Shown piece by piece: positions 25,491 through 34,962 of a DNA stretch of 64,000 bases. The notes below the pieces were generated by a model. That model was not told where the DNA came from. It worked only from the letters and a program-made list of their open reading frames with translations, and ran no database searches. This DNA comes from Episyrphus balteatus (Eukaryota; Arthropoda; Insecta; Diptera; Syrphidae): assembly GCF_945859705.1 (NCBI RefSeq), contig NC_079134.1:41430576-41494575 (forward strand). The letters are read 5' to 3'. Made by a program: the position numbers and the translations under genes. How positions within the stretch are numbered: the first letter of the stretch is position 1; each line of letters opens with the position of its first letter.

Positions 25491-28163
25491 CAGGGCCGGA
25501 TTTAGGGGAGGGCAGCTGGGATTACAGCCCTGGGCCCCCACAAAAAAGGACCCTCACAACCGCCAAAAAAATCCTATTCCGACAGAAAAACATCAAAAAT
25601 CAAATGTATGGCTAGGTCGCCGAATTGGCTCCTAGAGCCTAAGTTATTAAAAATTTTTTGAGAAAAATGTAGAATTCGTTCTTCAAAGATAAAAAACAAC
25701 ATCGTTGTCGAATTTGAGCATCAAAAACGCGATATTTTTTTTCATATTAAATTTAATTACATAACATAAACATTCCCTTGATTCAGAAGACAAATGGAAT
25801 AATCACACTCTTTTTGACTGGAGTTCGGGTTTTCCTTCGAATTTTTTACAAATTTGAATGAATTTTGAAGAAAATTGGCTCTTAATTTGTGTTACATATT
25901 TAATCGTTCAAAACAATTACCTGTTCGTTTGATAAAAAAAACCCTGCAAAAACTATTTAACTTTCAATGACGACGAGGATGGCAATGATTAAAGTTTGAT
26001 TAGGATACAACATTTTTTAAGTTGAGTTATGTTGAATTTGATACAATCGCTTATTTTTTTAGAAACAAAAAACTTATTTGATTTTTCTTTTTTTTTTTAA
26101 ATATTTTTTTTTGATTAGTATTAGGCTATTAATTGGGCTACTTTTTCGGCTCTGATTTTGGGCTACAAAATTTTCAAATCGGGCTATGGAACTAGTCAGG
26201 ACATGGCAACCCTGGTTTTGAGTGAAATTATTGGTAAATTGGAATTGAAGGTAAAATAAAATGCACGACTGGGTCGCACGTACTTGCTCTTATGGTAAAA
26301 ATAGTTCTTATATTAAAGCTTTAATTTTATTAAAACATTTCCGATAATGTAAGAAAATAAATAAAATCATTTTTTTAATTAATAAAATACCGTTTTTAAT
26401 GATTTTGATCACAAAACAAAGTATGCCATCTGATTTTGTATATATGTAAAAAAAACATTTTTCAAAAAAGAAGTTGGTAGGTATGCCATTTTGAAGAAAT
26501 AAATAATTTTCACATAAAAACGAAATTTCAAAACCTTTCACCGACCCGTTTTCAAAAAATGGATTTTTACGAACAAAATTTTGCAATATTTTTTTAAAAT
26601 CCAGAAATGTGTTTTTTTGAAAATCTTTAAATTTTCAATATTACCTTTACGCTTTATAAATTTCGTTGAAATCGGGTTAGTCTTGTACCTACGAGATATT
26701 CAAAAACCAAAAGTTGGCTCTTGTATGTAATACACACACAAATTTTGATCAAAATCGTTAGAGACGTTTTTGAAAAAAAAAAAACTTTTCTATTTCCGTT
26801 ATATGACAGGTATCGTTAGTTTTGGTCCTAAAAAAAATTTCAATTTGTCCTCTAGGGAATATCCCAAAACTGCTAATTACCAAGTTTGAAGAAAATGACT
26901 TCACTCGTTTAGGCTCGAGCCAAGGTATATATACATACAGACAGGTAGAGAGAATTGCCAGACCCACTTCTTTAGCATTCTCCATCATCATAATGTCATG
27001 TAAAATTGTTATCTCGAGTTCGAGTTTTTTTACGAATCCTAAACCTGCCCTACAGTAGGTACTTATATATCACAAGTAAAAACAGGGCTGGCACAAAGCC
27101 ACCTTTGAGTCACAAAGTCATCTCCAGGGAACGGATTTTCCTAACTTTTCCTTTTTTTTCTGCGTTATCGTATGAAAATATAGACTTTATACAAACAATA
27201 TTCATGTGCCCCTGACTTCCAATATATGTTTTTAATTTTGTCTTATTTTGCCTTTATTACTCGTTGGTGCCTTTTTTGCCTTTTTTACTCATCAGTGGCT
27301 TTTTTTTTGGCAATTTTGTTTGTTTTTGAAATTTGATTAATTTCAGTTGAGATCATTTCGCTTAAAAACATAGTTGTAACATAACCCTAAGAAAACAAAT
27401 TTGCTTGAACTGATTACATTAGAGATTAAAAAAATAGAGTTTAGGAAGATTGTGTAGGTACTTTTCTTTTCTAAGGGCAAATTTTTCAATAGTCAGATAA
27501 ACCTCAAATAGAGCTTATTCCTAGGAATAAAAGTTTTTTTTTTATATTGACATTTATTCTTCTGATAGTCTAGCTGACGATTAAAAAATCAGGGCTAAAT
27601 TAAAATTCTTATTTTTTTTCTCAAGCTTTAAAATAAATTTTTGAATTTTGTTCGACCTTCAAACACAAATTTTCGAAAGCTTGCGAAAATCAGGTAAATG
27701 TAAATGTACATTTATTTACTTTTATTTTAAAATATTTTTTTTCAAAGAATACCGATTGTGCTGTGCAAAGGGTTTCGCTTTTATAAGAATATCAACGAAA
27801 ATGAATTAGATTGAAAATTCACTACTGTTTTCAACTTCAATCAGGGACTGAATAATTAAATTCTGTAAATAATGGGGCCATCAACTTCAGACTTCCCGAA
27901 AACATTGAAGTGAATAACTTCGACAGTTTTAAATCGTGTCCATTCGTTTAAGCTCATTTAAGGCGCTTATTTGCTGTTTTGAATTTTTTAAGTCATAAAA
28001 ATCCTTTCCCTGGTCATACTATTTCACAGTTTTTTTCGATTCTAAATAAATTCAAAACTGGACCAAAAGTATAATGTTAATTTTATTTTATAAATAAATT
28101 AGATGAGAAGGGGCCTCCACTTTTGTGTGGCCCCGGTCCCTTACAACTTTAAATCTGGCCCTG
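25491..28163. mobile_element. hAT-like element with ends CAGGGCCGGATTTA
   Basis: The left end CAGGGCCGGATTTAGG is mirrored by TAAATCTGGCCCTG at the right, followed inward by GGGCCCCCACAAAAAAGG versus the inverse of CTTTTGTGTGGCCCC, as in many arthropod hAT elements. No 8-bp flanking duplication is seen (TCTGATAG left, GCCTTAAG right), so the ends may come from two insertions or the flanks have decayed. About 2.67 kb long, it has no intact transposase frame. It contains a nested dispersed repeat (26.25-27.06 kb) and a possible further CAACCCTG end near 26205. Confidence 0.55.
26257..27058. repeat. Dispersed repeat with ACATACAGACAGG segment
   Basis: It begins with the conserved core shared with 11561-11600. 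Further on it carries GATCAAAATCGTTAGAGACG (near 26746), then CCAAGTTTGAAGAAAATGAC (near 26879), ACATACAGACAGG (near 26932) and CATTCTCCATCATCATAATG (near 26978). Versions of this order of sentences recur in dispersed repeats of many arthropod genomes (from memory, not searched here). Class not assigned. It lies inside the hAT-like element, so it was inserted later or was part of its cargo. Confidence 0.45.
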
Positions 28164-28231
28164 GCCTTAAGTGAATTAAATTAAAAAATACAAAAAAAAG
28201 GAGAAAAAAAAACAACTCCTCAACAACTTAC

Positions 28232-29141
28232 CTCGAGGAATGCTGCAATGATGCTCCAGTTGTAATTGGCTTTGGACTCACTGTCTCCCATTCAATGCTG
28301 CCACTTCCTCGACTAGTACTTGTTTCGTGTCTTCCAAACTCGCCACCGTCATTCAAACTAACTGGCACAGTATTCGCATCACTAAACACTCTACCATCAT
28401 CATAATCATCATCACTATCTAACAGACTCAATTCTTCGCCATTATCAAACTCTGCCCGTCGCGAAGTCGCCGTCGAAGGAAACGACGGCGAAGATGGTGC
28501 AAGATCACCACCCTTTTTTTTGTCAGGCGAATAAGACGAAGAAGAAGAAGAAGACACTTTAACATGCAAACTATTTGATTGTGGTACTTCGGAATGAACA
28601 ACGATTTTCGCTCGATTACGCGGCGACGACGAATCTTTTTTCATTTTAATGAATCTATTCACATATTTGGAACCACCATCATTATTGACGCCACTTGCGG
28701 CTGCTGCATCTTCTCTATTTCTATCACCAACATAAACGTAATCATTTGCGTTTTGTCGGTGTGGTTCAGTGGCAGGAGGAGACGGAGGCGATGGAGGAGG
28801 AGAGGCAACATCTTGTCGAGCGGCGGCATTGGCAATAATCCGTGCATTCGACTCGGATGCAACAACCAAAAACAAAAAGCAACTAAAACGAAGCAAAAAA
28901 ATGAACCAAAAAAAAAAGAAGAAGGAGAAAAATTGACACATTAATAAAAATTTTATTTCAATATTATTTATTTATTGCTTTTTTTTTTGTCTATTTTTAA
29001 ATTTGTTTTTGCGAAAATGCTAAATTTTTCTGGTCAATAAAAAAAAAAAAGTATATTTTTATCGATATTTTTTTTTTCTTACCTTGAGATAATTGTTATT
29101 GAAATTAAACACCAATAAGTTAGTTGCAAATTGAAACGCAT
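28232..29141 (-). CDS. First two coding exons of an unidentified secreted or type I membrane protein
   Basis: Exon 1 is 29141-29083 (59 nt) and ends CTCAAG|GTAAG. Exon 2 is 28882-28232, preceded by a T-rich tract and TTTTAG and followed by CTCGAG|GTAAGT. Phases agree (2 nt carried over), giving 236 residues plus 2 nt, so a further exon to the left is required. Residues 1-33 form a signal peptide with a long hydrophobic core and a likely cut after SNA. The rest is probably disordered: Pro/Ser-rich at 47-56, a seven-serine run at 130-136, an acidic patch with Asp clusters at 168-182 and Lys clusters at 100-102 and 141-143. A longer open frame starting at 28941 has an all-Phe leader that is simply the translated polypyrimidine tract. 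I prefer the spliced start. I do not recognise the family. The CDS is partial, and downstream exons were not found in 0-28 kb. Confidence 0.65.
28883..29082 (-). other. Intron 1 of the unidentified secreted protein gene
   Basis: It has a GTAAGA donor at 29082 and an acceptor TTTTAG ending at 28883, preceded by a pyrimidine-rich tract. It contains a TATCGATA-like motif and poly-A/T runs. The in-frame extension of exon 2 through this intron to a methionine at 28941 is open by chance. Confidence 0.6.
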
Positions 29142-29650
29142 TTTTTTTTGTATTATTTTTAAACAAAAAGCGATTTGGTTGGTGTGGATATGGGAAATTA
29201 TTATAAATTAAATTAGATTTTTGTTTGGGGTTATTTAGTTAAATTAACATTTTTTATATATAAAAGTAAAATTATATATCGCGAAATGAAGAAGAGAACG
29301 CAAACCCCCCGGAAAAATGGACGCACAAAATCGGCGACACACGGATCTTCAACCCTTTTCAGGAAAAAAAAAAAATTGTTCGAGGAGAGTTCAAATTTTT
29401 TTCTGACGTGTTGTTGGGGAGATATTTCAAAATTTCAACTTTTTTCGTTTTTTTTTCTTGTTGGTTTGACATTTTTGACGTTTTGTTTTGGTGTTTTTTT
29501 TTTTTTTGTTGTATTTTTGCAACATCATAAAAGGGTGTGTTCGTAGAGATTTGGTTGGAATTTGAAGATTGTACTAGAAGTTTATTACTTTTTTAATTTA
29601 GGCTGTGTGTAAACTAGGATAAAATTTGTTAAGGTCCAGTACGCAGTTAA
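29142..29650. other. 5' flank of the minus-strand secreted-protein gene
   Basis: This is an AT-rich leader region with long A/T runs. A plus-strand 86-residue frame at 29286-29546 has no coding character and is Phe/Val-rich because of T runs. No TATA box or initiator can be asserted. Near 29635 CCAGTACGCAG resembles ends of elements seen at 34.3 and 36.1 kb. Confidence 0.4.
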
Positions 29651-29832
29651 TGCTGGATTTACATAGATCTGCATGTAGAAAAGTAAAGGGGGATAGATAT
29701 ATTATACCTAAACTCCGTAAGTATGAGAGGTTTTCGTTATAATCTTCCTATAATCTGCATTTATGAAGATCTCTGCATTTTCATCTACTCTCTCTACACG
29801 GAGAAAAATGAATCTAGTATTTTATACTCCAT

Positions 29833-30542
29833 GGGCCTTACTAATAATCAAATTTAAAGCTCAGTTAAATATTTAACTGAGCTTTAAATATTTCTCCATA
29901 CCAATAACCAATTTAATAGTCAGGTTAAGGGTTAACGCCACGTTAATTTTATAGTTGGGAAACTGAACTATAAACGCACGGTTAAATTAAAACGCACGAT
30001 TTGCACTGTCATTTGACAGCAAAAAAAAAAAACATTTGTCAAGTAAACAAGTTGTTGAGAAAAATTAAAAGTATTTTCGGCAAATTATTAAATAAGTAAA
30101 TGGAAACATTTATTTGTTTATAAATATTTCTCTTTTTTATTAATAAATATTCATTACTTTCAGAATAGGCTGAAAAAAAAAACTTAAAAAGAAATAGATC
30201 TGCACATATTCATCGTCGTACTTCACGATAGATGAACTTTTTTTTATGCACTTTTGGCCTTCTTGGGCTCCATTTTTTAACTTTTACAATCAAAATAAAA
30301 ATATATGAAGGTATGTAGGTATTTTGTAGTTATGTTTTTGTTCATTATTACATTACATGCAAAAAAAAGTCACTTCAATGATGTCATTTTGACAACAAAT
30401 GTAATAGATCTGGTAATAGAAGCACAATTAGTTAAACGCGTGTTTATTTTGATTATTAGTATACACCCAATTTAACGCGACGGTAAAATTTAACCCGACG
30501 ATACTTAAACGTGTGTTTAGCGATTTATTATTGGTAAGGCCC
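29833..30542. mobile_element. MITE with ends GGGCCTTAC, 710 bp, TSD CAT
   Basis: GGGCCTTACTAATAAT on the left matches the inverse of ATTATTGGTAAGGCCC with one mismatch. CAT flanks both ends (29830-29832, 30543-30545). A perfect internal palindrome AAAGCTCAGTTAAATATTTAACTGAGCTTT lies at about 29857-29886. GTTAAATTAAAACGCACG / GTTAAACGCGTG-like words recur in both halves. It is non-coding and is inserted in the CACGGAG element. Confidence 0.7.
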
Positions 30543-30833
30543 CATATGACTAGTAAGGAAATTAAAGTAAAAAGCCCTAGATTTTAAGTAAAATTTACCT
30601 TACGTATTGAACATTTCTTGGTTCTGTAAAGTAATTTTTACAAGAAAATTATGGTGAACAAAATAAAGTAGTATATACCTTACGAGTAGCAATATTTTCT
30701 TTACGTAGAGTAAAATAAACCTTCATCCAAAAAAGTGTATGACTCTTTTCACTTTAAGATTCTAGTAAAACATATTTTACAAATTTAACTATTCTGTGAA
30801 TAAGTTTTACCTTACACTAAGGTAATAATATTA

Positions 30834-31282
30834 TACTACGTTTCCACCTATCCTAAATCCGAGATTTAGCTAAGTAGATTTAGCACAAATCTCGAGTTTT
30901 ATTCTGAATCTCGGATTGAAAGTAGGCGACAATCTTAGATTTAGGGTAGCTGAACCCAAATCTAAGATTTAGCGAAGTAGATTTAAAATAAATCTCGAGA
31001 TTTAATCTAATACTATGTTTCCACCTAGGCTAAATCCGAGATTTAGCTAAGTAGATTTAGAATAAATCTCGAGATTTATTTTAAATCTACTTCGCTAAAT
31101 CTCAGATTTGGGTTCAGCTACCCTAAATCTAATATTTTCAGCCACTTGCAATCCGAGATTTAGAATAAAACTCGAGATTTATGCTAAATCTACTTAGCTA
31201 AATCTTGGATTTATGATAGGTGGAAACGTAGTATAAATCTACTTAGCTAAATCTCGGATTTAGCGTAGGTGGAAACATAGTA
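30834..31282. mobile_element. 223-bp MITE family, copy 1 (split by copy 2), TSD TTA
   Basis: Ends TACTACGTTTCCACC and GGTGGAAACATAGTA; TTA flanks both sides (30831-30833 and 31283-31285). Removing the insert 31011-31233 and one TAA leaves 177 + 46 = 223 bp, the same length as the other three copies. The sequence is almost wholly made of palindromic AAATCTCGAGATTT and AAATCTACTTAGCTAAATC words. A 3-bp TTA/TAA duplication indicates a PIF/Harbinger (Tourist-like) MITE. Confidence 0.85.
31011..31233. mobile_element. 223-bp MITE family, copy 2, nested in copy 1, TSD TAA
   Basis: Ends TACTATGTTTCCACC and GGTGGAAACGTAGTA are exactly bordered by TAA at 31008-31010 and 31234-31236. The unbroken family sequence has CTAAATC at this point, so the duplicated TAA is directly verified from an empty-site paralogue. 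Its orientation is opposite to copy 1. It is non-coding. Confidence 0.9.
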
Positions 31283-31580
31283 TTACCTAATTCTAGGAAT
31301 TTTCCCCTATACATAGTAATAACTCTTAATTGCTGTCATTGAAAAGTCTGCCATTTTGTCTTCCATGTGTTTTGGAAATTTTTTTTTGTCAAAGCTTTTA
31401 GGTGTGCGGGTGCGGAATAATTAATAAAGAAATAAAATCTAAAAAAATTATTTTCTCATTTGTGTTTTTCTTTTGGAAGTGTAATGTTTTCATTACTTTT
31501 TGTGTTCTTTTAGGCGTTGTTATTGGCTCCGTAATTACGGATAGCATATTTTTTTCTTGTGTTAGAAAAATATATAGGTA

Positions 31581-32408
31581 CCCAACTAACATTTCAGCTT
31601 CGGTTAAGATATTACAAAAGCTATATTTCAGCTTCTTTTAAACTTTAGTAAGGTTGTTGGGCATGGAAAAAGGAGAACGTTATACAAGTTTGACCCTCTA
31701 TAAGAAGTTTAAACGAAGCTTTACCGAAGCTTTTCCGAAGCTTTGAGATTTGACAGATAGCTTCGGAAGAACTTGTATAGCCCTTTAATACATGTCTTAT
31801 CGAAATTAAAAAAACAACTACAAAAACAAAAAAGAATTTTTTTTAAACTGGTTTTTATTTGATTTCAAACCATGAATTTTATCTTTTGATCTGAAATTAT
31901 ATATTTTTTCCATTAGTTTTTAGTATATCTATTGATAATAATTTTAAAAGTATATAATTTTTTTACCACACCCAGGAATCGAACTTCGTATCTGCTTGGT
32001 GGCAGTCCGTCACTCTATCCACTCGGCCATCCTAGTATATTTATTAATGTAGTCAAAAACTTAATCAGTTCAAATAGCAGAAATGTCAAAACAAAAAATG
32101 TCCGAGCTAAATTATTCAATGTCAAAACCAAAAAGTGTCCCAGCTAGATTATTCAATATCAAAACCAAAAATCAATTACTAAACTTGGTAATTTCTGTAA
32201 AGCTTCTATAAATTCACTAAGCAGGCTTTTGCGAAAACAAGCTTTTTTCGTTTAAGTTTCTTTAACAGTATTTAAACAACTTACCAGAAGTTGTTAAATA
32301 AGTTCGAACTTCTATAAGCAATTAAATTCTGAAGCAAGCTCAATACAAGCTGTTTAAAAAGTAGTACCTGCGAGATCTCATTTTATAGAAGCTGTTGTGC
32401 TAGTTGGG
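31581..32408. mobile_element. 828-bp TIR element built of GAAGCTT-type repeats, carrying a tRNA-like insert
   Basis: CCCAACTAACATTTCAGCTTC on the left and the inverse of GAAGCTGTTGTGCTAGTTGGG on the right match at 17 of 21 positions. AAGCTTC/GAAGCTTT words recur throughout both arms. No clean target duplication is seen (left ..GGTA, right ATAT..). The centre contains a 74-nt tRNA-like stretch and a duplicated phrase AATGTCAAAACAAAAAATGT / CAATGTCAAAACCAAAAAGT around 32080-32140. There is no protein-coding potential. Confidence 0.6.
31964..32037 (-). repeat. tRNA-like sequence (decayed or SINE head), not a functional tRNA
   Basis: On the minus strand TGGCCGAGTGG fits the pol III A box and AGTTCGATTCC fits the B box, spaced as in tRNA genes. 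The 7-bp acceptor stem is mostly intact, but the D stem does not pair, the anticodon stem encloses only six bases and the T stem has two mismatches. It resembles a Leu/Ser-type tRNA front end. The most likely reading is a tRNA-derived (SINE-like) or pseudo-tRNA segment carried within the 828-bp DNA element. Confidence 0.55.
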
Positions 32409-32465
32409 ATATCCATATGGATTAACATCATTCAATCTAATTAATTCATGAAGAATTAGATAAAA

Positions 32466-32766
32466 ATTGGATCAAATAAAGTCAATTCCATTTTTATTGA
32501 TGATATTTTCCTAAATAAAATTGTTTGTTTGCACCTTACAAAATTATAATAAACTAGGTAATTTATGTAATTATTGAAAAACATAACAGGGTCATACGTT
32601 ACTTACTTCTAAATAGCTTTGAGGATTAAGTACGTGTCACCTAGTTATGCTTTTCAATAATTACAAAATTCAACTTTTTTATTTGAATTTTTGTAAGATA
32701 AATGCACACAATTTTATTTAGAAAAATGTCATCAATAAAAATGAAATTGACTTTATTTGATCCAAT
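32466..32766. mobile_element. Palindromic MITE, about 301 bp
   Basis: ATTGGATCAAATAAAGTCAA is mirrored by TTGACTTTATTTGATCCAAT, and the inverted match continues about 50 bp (ATTTTTATTGATGA..., CCTAAATAAAATTGT). The loop side shows a second inverted pair, AATTATTGAAAAACATAAC / GTTATGCTTTTCAATAATT. No target duplication was determined. It is non-coding and can form a long hairpin. Confidence 0.7.
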
Positions 32767-33133
32767 CTGGAACTAAATTATATACCTTCCATAGAGAAGT
32801 TCAATTTACTTTAAAAATCAGTATTTTCAGCCTTATAGTAAGGTAAAATATGTACCTAACTTTCTAGTAATTTCTATTAGAAAGTCATACAAAAAAAGGC
32901 TTTACTGTAAAGTTAATCCTAAGCTATAAATTTACTAGAAAAGTAAGGTGAATTCCATTTTATTGGGGAGTCATCCCTATTTAAACTTTACATTAAAGTT
33001 AAATATACCAGAAATAAGGTAGCTCATACCTTATTTTTTCTCCGTGTATGCAACATCTGTGATTCTTAAATTTTGTGTCCTCTTTCAATGCAGATTTGGA
33101 AATGCAGACGTATGTGGGCCCAGCATAAAGATA

Positions 33134-33354
33134 TAACTACAACGGCCACAAAAAGTCAAAAAGTGAAAATTTTCAAACTCATTTTGTGACAATTTGTCTG
33201 ACCACAAAATTAAAAATAATGATGCAGAAAGCTAATTTTTTGGTTTAAAACAATTTTTGTAGTTTTTTCCAAAAACAAAAAGCACTCGAAAGAAATAAAA
33301 AATTTTTACTTTTTGTAAATTTCCCACTTTTTCACTTTTACGTCATTGTAGTTA
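33134..33354. mobile_element. TAACTACAA-type MITE, copy 1
   Basis: TAACTACAACGGCCACAAAA at the left is loosely mirrored by a right end ATTGTAGTTA. AAAAAGTGAAAA and TTTTTCACTTTT words pair inside. Length 221 bp, close to the related element at 34100-34321, with similar internal order (GATG-AGAAAGCT-A-TTTTTGGT). They form one MITE family. It is non-coding. Confidence 0.6.
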
Positions 33355-33649
33355 TGGCTTATGGTCAAACCAGACGTGCAGTTTTTTCCCTGCAGAAAAA
33401 TAAAATAACACGGGCTCCATGCCAAGTTTCATTGCAGCCACAACAAGAAACTACAAAAATACAAAATACTTGCTATTTGGCATTAACGATATTTGCAGTT
33501 GACACAATCTATCATTCAAAAATTCAAATAACGTTGGTTTTGATTTTCTTAAAGTGAAAGAACTAATTGAATTTATAAAAAAAACATTACCATCTTGTTT
33601 TTTTTTATTAATTCAATTATTTCTTTCATTTTAATCGCTTAAAGCCTTA
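33355..33649. other. Spacer between MITEs
   Basis: A 67-residue open frame (33354-33557) spans a somewhat more complex patch but has no recognised homology and starts inside the neighbouring MITE. I see no gene. Confidence 0.4.
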
Positions 33650-33872
33650 TACTATGTTTCCACCTACGCTAAATCCGAGATTTAGCTAAGTAGATTTAGA
33701 ATAAATCTCGAGATTTATTTTAAATCTACTTCGCTAAATCTCAGATTTGGGTTCAGCTACTATAAATCTAAGATTTTCACCTACCTTCAATCCGAGATTT
33801 AGAATAAAACTCGAGATTTATGCTAAATCTACTCAGCTAAATCTCGGATTAAGGGTAGGTGGAAACGTAGTA
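33650..33872. mobile_element. 223-bp MITE family, copy 3, TSD TTA
   Basis: Ends TACTATGTTTCCACC and GGTGGAAACGTAGTA, flanked by TTA (33647-33649, 33873-33875). Same internal order and orientation as copy 2. It abuts copy 4 with a shared TTA, so one copy inserted exactly at the duplicated target of the other. Confidence 0.9.
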
Positions 33873-33875
33873 TTA

Positions 33876-34098
33876 TACTATGTTTCCACCTACGCTAAAT
33901 CCGAGATTTAGCTAAGTAGATTTAGCATAAATCTCGAGTTTTATTGTAAATCTCGGATTGAAAGTAGCTGAAAATATTATATTTAGGGTAGCTAAACCCA
34001 AATCTTAGATAAAGCGAAGTAGATTTAAAATAAATCTCGAGATTTATTCTAAATCTACTTAGCTAAATCTCGGATTTAGCGTAGGTGGAAACATAGTA
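33876..34098. mobile_element. 223-bp MITE family, copy 4, TSD TTA
   Basis: Same ends and length as copies 1-3, in the orientation of copy 1 (inverted relative to copy 3). TTA at 33873-33875 and 34099-34101. The head-to-head pair forms a large potential hairpin. It is non-coding. Confidence 0.9.
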
Positions 34099-34099
34099 T

Positions 34100-34321
34100 T
34101 AACTACATTGGCTCAAAAAGTGAAAAAGTACAAAAGTAAAAATTTTTAAACGCATTTATGTATAGTTCTTAGGGCTGGAAAACTAAAACAAATGATGAGA
34201 AAAGCTTATTTTTTGGTCTAAAAAACAATTTGTATATACTCTTTTTCACAAAAAAATTGCGCTTGCTAGAAGAAAAATATTTTCACTTTTGTACTTTTTC
34301 AAAAAGTGGTGTATGTAGTTA
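34100..34321. mobile_element. TAACTACAA-type MITE, copy 2
   Basis: TAACTACATTGGCTCAAAAA at the left and GTATGTAGTTA at the right, with internal AAAAAGTGAAAAAGTAC / GTACTTTTTCAAAAAGT pairing. It is 222 bp and collinear with 33134-33354. It directly adjoins copy 4 of the 223-bp family. Confidence 0.6.
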
Positions 34322-34476
34322 AGCCTTAAGCCTAGTGCTCAGATCGGGGAAAAAACAAATTTATCTCTACAATTTTGATCTCTACAAAACATTTTTTATC
34401 ATGCGCAAAATCTTGAAGTTGGAGAAATCAAGTATATATTCTATCAATTTACAATTTGTTTCGTCTTTCAAATTAA

Positions 34477-34903
34477 GAGCCGATTTTTCAATCTTCTAGT
34501 AAACAGTCAGTTAACTGTTCGACGAATAAAGTTATTAGGCTCATAAACAATCAGATAAAAACATTGAATTTTTCAATCAAGAATAATTTATTCTACAGAA
34601 TAACAAACAAAAATTGTCAAATTCAAAAATATTTAAAATTAAACGTCATTTTTATTCATGATTGTTTTTGTTTTCTTGTGTTCCACTGTATTTTTTTCAA
34701 AATTCTTTCAAAACAGCTTTGACAACTGACACAATATTTTTGTTCATATTATTCCTTAGAATAATTTTTATTCGTCTCTGAAAGAAGCAGATAGTTCTAT
34801 TCTTAGGAATAAGCTATATCTGCCTGTTGAAAAATTGATTTTTTCTCTATCCTTAGGAATAAGTACTAACTGACTGTTTAACTGACTATTGAAAAATCGG
34901 CCC
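34477..34903. mobile_element. MITE with ends GAGCCGATTTTTCAAT, 427 bp, TSD TAA
   Basis: Left GAGCCGATTTTTCAAT and right ATTGAAAAATCGGCCC differ at one terminal base. AGTCAGTTAAC / TTAACTGACTATT words follow. TAA flanks both ends (34474-34476, 34904-34906), consistent with PIF/Harbinger. It is non-coding and inserted within the 34329-36095 element. Confidence 0.8.
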
Positions 34904-34962
34904 TAAATTGAATTATTTTATTTGATTCTGAATTTTATTTATTTCGTCTTTACTTTACAAGT

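Larger units (their letters stand above)
29797..33046. mobile_element. Second-level element, ends CACGGAGAAAAA, TSD TA
   Basis: The left CACGGAGAAAAA is mirrored by TTTTTCTCCGTG. Both ends are bordered by TA (29795-29796 and 33047-33048). Its own DNA (29797-29829, about 30546-30830, 31286-31580, 32409-32465, about 32767-33046) contains repeated AAGGTAAA and TACTAGTAAG-type words on both sides in inverted order. It hosts four further insertions. No coding frame is seen. Confidence 0.6.
29651..33125. mobile_element. Outer TIR element of the nested stack (TSD TAA)
   Basis: Ends TGCTGG and CCAGCA are flanked by TAA on both sides (29648-29650 and 33126-33128). Inward, ACATAGATCTGCAT on the left parallels the inverse of ATGCAGACGTATGTG on the right. 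The original element is short (about 230 bp in two halves). Nearly all of the 3.5 kb is later insertions. The TAA duplication suggests the PIF/Harbinger group. It is non-coding. Confidence 0.6.

Noticed and set aside
28229..28941. Single-exon 237-codon frame with methionine at 28941 as a complete gene
   Set aside because: Its leader is the polypyrimidine tract before TTTTAG, and its end runs through a strong CTCGAG|GTAAGT donor. The spliced model with an upstream 59-nt exon explains both.
31964..32037. Functional tRNA gene
   Set aside because: A and B boxes are present, but the D stem is unpaired, the anticodon loop has six bases and the T stem is mismatched.
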